Source: JAWLCQ01 sp041687095
GTDB lineage: Bacteria > Planctomycetota > Phycisphaerae > SM23-33
Length of the DNA: 15,847 nt
Assembly (NCBI GenBank): GCA_041687095.1
Contig: JAWLCQ010000113.1
Location: forward strand, 1 to 15,847
Direction: 5' to 3'
Below, in pieces: positions 13,581 through 15,847 of this stretch. Position 1 is the first letter of the stretch. Each line of letters starts with the position of its first letter. A program made the position numbers and the translations under genes. The notes under the pieces were generated by a model. The model saw nothing but the letters and a program-made list of their open reading frames with translations, searched no databases and was not told the origin of the DNA.

Positions 13581-15620
13581 TTACTCCTTCTCCTTCGCCT
13601 TCGCCGGTTCGGGCCCGCCGAGCTTCTCCAGGACCTCCTTGGTCTTCGCGCCCAGCCCCGGGCCCGACCCGTGCGCGTGCGTGAAACCCGGGTAGAAGTC
13701 CTTCTGGCCGGGCTTCAGGCCCGTCAGGTTGTGGTACGCCGCCAGCGGGCCCATGCTGTGCACCGTCAGGTCCCCGATGTTGCTCCCCACATACGCGGGG
13801 CACTTGATCCACGGGCAGAAGTTCACCGGGTTGTAGTAGCTCAGGATCCGCTCCATCTCCTCCACCGTCACGCCCGCGGGCGCCACGCCCTTCGACGGGC
13901 CGAAGCTGCCGTAGCAGTTCAGGATCTCGTGCGGCTGGCAGTTGGAGGGGCAGTCGGCGAGGCAGTAGTCCACGCGGTCATCCAACGCCGCCGTGATCAG
14001 CGCCAGCGCCCCGCCCTGCGAACCGCCCTTGGCGACGACACGGTCCATGTCCGCCAGCTCCGGGCGGGTCGCCAGGTAGTCCAGCGCGCGGACCATGTGG
14101 CAGTACCACGCCCGGGCGATGTAGTCGTCGCGGGACTGGATGGGCCCCCACCAGGGCATGTTGAACCCCGGGTCCTCCCCGGGCTTGTTGCGGAGGAACG
14201 GGAGGATCGTCACGAACCGCAGGTCCTGGTCGATCTTCGACCCGTACAGCCCGTCCTTGCCCTTCTGGATCTTGAAGTCCGTCGCCGACGGGTGCGACCC
14301 GACGACCACGGGCAGCGGGAGCTTGGCGCCCTTGGGGATGAACAGCCCCGCGTACACCCGCTTGCCGCCCCAACTCTTGTACGAAACCTCATAGATCTCC
14401 AGCTTGGGATGGTCCTCGAAGACCCGCTTGATCTCGGGCTCCAGCGGGATCTCGCGGAGCTGCTTGAGCGTGTCGTCCCAGAACGCCTTCATGTCGGGCT
14501 CGACGCGGATGTCGGGGCGGTAGCTCGCCCAGTCCCACGACATGCGGAACCGCTCCACCCACAGCAGCCGCCCGCTGGAATCGCAGACGCGGCCCCAGAC
14601 GTCGCTGACCCCGGGCAGGTGGAACTTGGGATCGAAGTGCACGCGGATGCGGCCGTCCTCTCCGGGCACGGCGCCCTTCAGCTCCTTGCGCTCGTAGACG
14701 TGCTGCTCGCCCAGGGCGTGGACGACGTCGAGTTCGACGAACCCGTCGAAGGACTTCGCCCCGACGAGCCCGAAGGTGATGTTGAAGTCGATCTTCGTGT
14801 CGGGCCCGTAGTTGGGGTTCGTCACCCCGTGGGCGGCCTTGAGCCCGGTGTTCTCCCCGTCGTCGCTGCTGGTGACGTCGAACTGGGGCGTCATGACGAA
14901 GTTCTCGGTATGCACGGCCGGCTCGGCGAGGAAGTTCATCGCGTTGGCGGCGTGGCCCTTGGTCTCGAAGACCACGGCGAAACGCTTCTCCCCGGCGGGG
15001 TCCTCGACGGTCCCGACCCGGCAGGGGGCGTTGACCACGAGCGACACGCCGGTCTTGTGGACCAACACGGCCGCGGTGGTCTTGGCCAGGGCCCCACCGG
15101 GCATCACGACGCTGCGGGCCCACGTGCGGTCGCTGCCCGGGCGGTAGCCCAGGCGGGCGAAGGCGACGTCGTCGGAGAGGAACAGGATGAACTCGTGCGG
15201 TTCGGTCTCGTTGTACCCCACGTAGAGTTCAAACTGCGGCTGCTGCTGGTCCGGGGTCACCTTGACGAGGAAGGTCCCGTCGGCGACGGATCCGGTGCGG
15301 CCGATCGACTGATCGTGCGTGATGGTGTTGTGATCGGGGAAGTAGGTGACCCACGTGTCCTTGGTGCGGAACGCCATGCCGCCTCGCTGGTCGGTGGCGT
15401 GGAGGAACTCGGCGTCGCGGACCTTGAGGGAGACCCAGCCCTTGCCCGGGACGGAGCGGATGGACCAGGCATCGGTGGTGTACAGCAGCCCGTCGGTGCT
15501 GACGTTGAAGTAGTTCTTCACGGCGGGCTTGTCGGCGGCCGGGGCGGCCCCCGCCACCACCGCCACCACCGCCACCCCCGCCACCGTCAAACCGATAAGG
15601 AGCAAGCTTCGCATGGACAT
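13581..15620 (-). CDS. Secreted CE7-like alpha/beta hydrolase (acetyl xylan esterase superfamily)
   Basis: A 679-aa exported protein. Its signal peptide (about 5-29) ends in VVAGAAPAA-D. A beta-rich N-terminal region (about 35-365) has no motif I recognise. The C-terminal catalytic domain (about 375-665) follows the acetyl xylan esterase/cephalosporin-C deacetylase pattern: FWDDTLKQLREIPLEPE (380-396), SYKSWGGKRVYAGLFIPKG (413-431), KGGSQGGALA (531-540) with nucleophile Ser534, and NPVNFCPWIKCPAYVGSNIGD (597-617) with Asp617. YPGFTHAHG (643-651) supplies His648 or His650. The expected role is removing acetyl or similar ester groups from extracytoplasmic carbohydrate, but the usual DxxCPP after the Asp is replaced by DLTVHS, so the substrate is open. 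AGGAG 5 nt upstream selects ATG 15620 over ATG 15614. Canonical CE7 enzymes have about 320 residues; the large N-terminal half is the unusual part. A family peptidase-like hydrolase is the main alternative. Confidence 0.83.
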   Translation of the reverse strand: MSMRSLLLIGLTVAGVAVVAVVAGAAPAADKPAVKNYFNVSTDGLLYTTDAWSIRSVPGKGWVSLKVRDAEFLHATDQRGGMAFRTKDTWVTYFPDHNTITHDQSIGRTGSVADGTFLVKVTPDQQQPQFELYVGYNETEPHEFILFLSDDVAFARLGYRPGSDRTWARSVVMPGGALAKTTAAVLVHKTGVSLVVNAPCRVGTVEDPAGEKRFAVVFETKGHAANAMNFLAEPAVHTENFVMTPQFDVTSSDDGENTGLKAAHGVTNPNYGPDTKIDFNITFGLVGAKSFDGFVELDVVHALGEQHVYERKELKGAVPGEDGRIRVHFDPKFHLPGVSDVWGRVCDSSGRLLWVERFRMSWDWASYRPDIRVEPDMKAFWDDTLKQLREIPLEPEIKRVFEDHPKLEIYEVSYKSWGGKRVYAGLFIPKGAKLPLPVVVGSHPSATDFKIQKGKDGLYGSKIDQDLRFVTILPFLRNKPGEDPGFNMPWWGPIQSRDDYIARAWYCHMVRALDYLATRPELADMDRVVAKGGSQGGALALITAALDDRVDYCLADCPSNCQPHEILNCYGSFGPSKGVAPAGVTVEEMERILSYYNPVNFCPWIKCPAYVGSNIGDLTVHSMGPLAAYHNLTGLKPGQKDFYPGFTHAHGSGPGLGAKTKEVLEKLGGPEPAKAKEKE

Positions 15621-15730
15621 GGTTTCTCCTGTGCTGCGAAAGGCCTCTCGCCGCCGGCGGCGGCGAAGCGCCCGAGTGCCGGCGAATTCGACCGCCTCCT
15701 ACCATACCCGACGCCCGATGGCGGCGGCAA
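15621..15730. other. Upstream region of the CE7-like gene
   Basis: Contains the AGGAG ribosome-binding site (15626-15630) and a GC-rich palindrome, CGCCGCCGGCGGCG (15650-15663). I see no convincing promoter. Confidence 0.4.
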
Positions 15731-15731
15731 C

Positions 15732-15778
15732 CCTTCTCCGCCACGAGTGTCCGCCCCCCCCTCCCCGCGGGGAGAAGG
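15732..15778. repeat. Inverted repeat with CCTTCTCC / GGAGAAGG ends
   Basis: CCTTCTCC (15732-15739) pairs with GGAGAAGG (15771-15778). The right half also holds the palindrome CTCCCCGCGGGGAG (15761-15774). It directly precedes the third 54-bp repeat. Confidence 0.65.
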
Positions 15779-15786
15779 TTCCAACC

Positions 15787-15840
15787 CCTCTCCCCGCGGG
15801 GAGAGGTGCCCGAGCGCCGCGAGGGCGGTGTGGGGGCCCT
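15787..15840 (+). repeat. 54-bp palindrome-headed dispersed repeat, copy 3
   Basis: Perfect palindrome CCTCTCCCCGCGGGGAGAGG (15787-15806), followed by TGCCCGAGCGCCGCGAGGGC and GGTGTGGGGGCCC. It is nearly identical to copy 2 and in the same orientation. The window ends 7 bp later. Confidence 0.85.
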
Positions 15841-15847
15841 CCGATCC

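Overview
The window is chromosomal DNA from a very GC-rich bacterium, roughly 70% G+C by eye. The best guess is a member of the Planctomycetota, possibly Phycisphaerae-like. This is inference, resting on a CsrA with a long Pro-rich tail, a three-subunit proton-translocating transhydrogenase, secreted HEAT-repeat and CE7-like hydrolase genes, and intergenic spaces packed with palindromic and tandem repeats. No phage, IS transposase, rRNA, tRNA or CRISPR array is visible.

Layout from left to right. An acidic/basic coiled-coil ORF (+) runs in from the left edge and carries what looks like a repeat insertion. A repeat-only zone (773-1294) holds a 26-bp minisatellite and three copies of a 21-bp palindrome. 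Next is mtnA (-), methylthioribose-1-phosphate isomerase, with a promoter so close to its ATG that the mRNA may be leaderless. A second repeat zone (2369-2998) contains a 419-bp inverted-repeat structure and three consecutive hairpins. It runs into the N-terminus of a membrane-anchored neutral-ceramidase-like hydrolase (+). Then come csrA (+), an HD-GYP-type membrane protein (-), a small Cys/His protein (+) and a transaldolase-family gene (+). These are followed by the pntAA-pntAB-pntB operon (-), a secreted HEAT-repeat protein with a receiver-like insert (-), and a secreted CE7-like alpha/beta hydrolase (-).

The genes are mainly housekeeping and carbon/redox metabolism: methionine salvage, a pentose-phosphate-type transaldolase and NAD(P)H balance. 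Two regulators, CsrA and HD-GYP, face each other convergently. Two exported proteins at the right end share near-identical ribosome-binding contexts. The pnt genes form a clear operon, separated from the upstream HEAT gene by a strong intrinsic terminator that abuts the pnt promoter candidate.

I found no defence, CRISPR or biosynthetic system. The most unusual content is the repeat landscape: at least six structurally different repeat families, nearly all able to fold as hairpins. One 54-bp family occurs three times across the window. Two repeat tracts appear to run into open reading frames (left-edge ORF and ceramidase-like gene). The functional claims are family recognition by eye; no searches were run.
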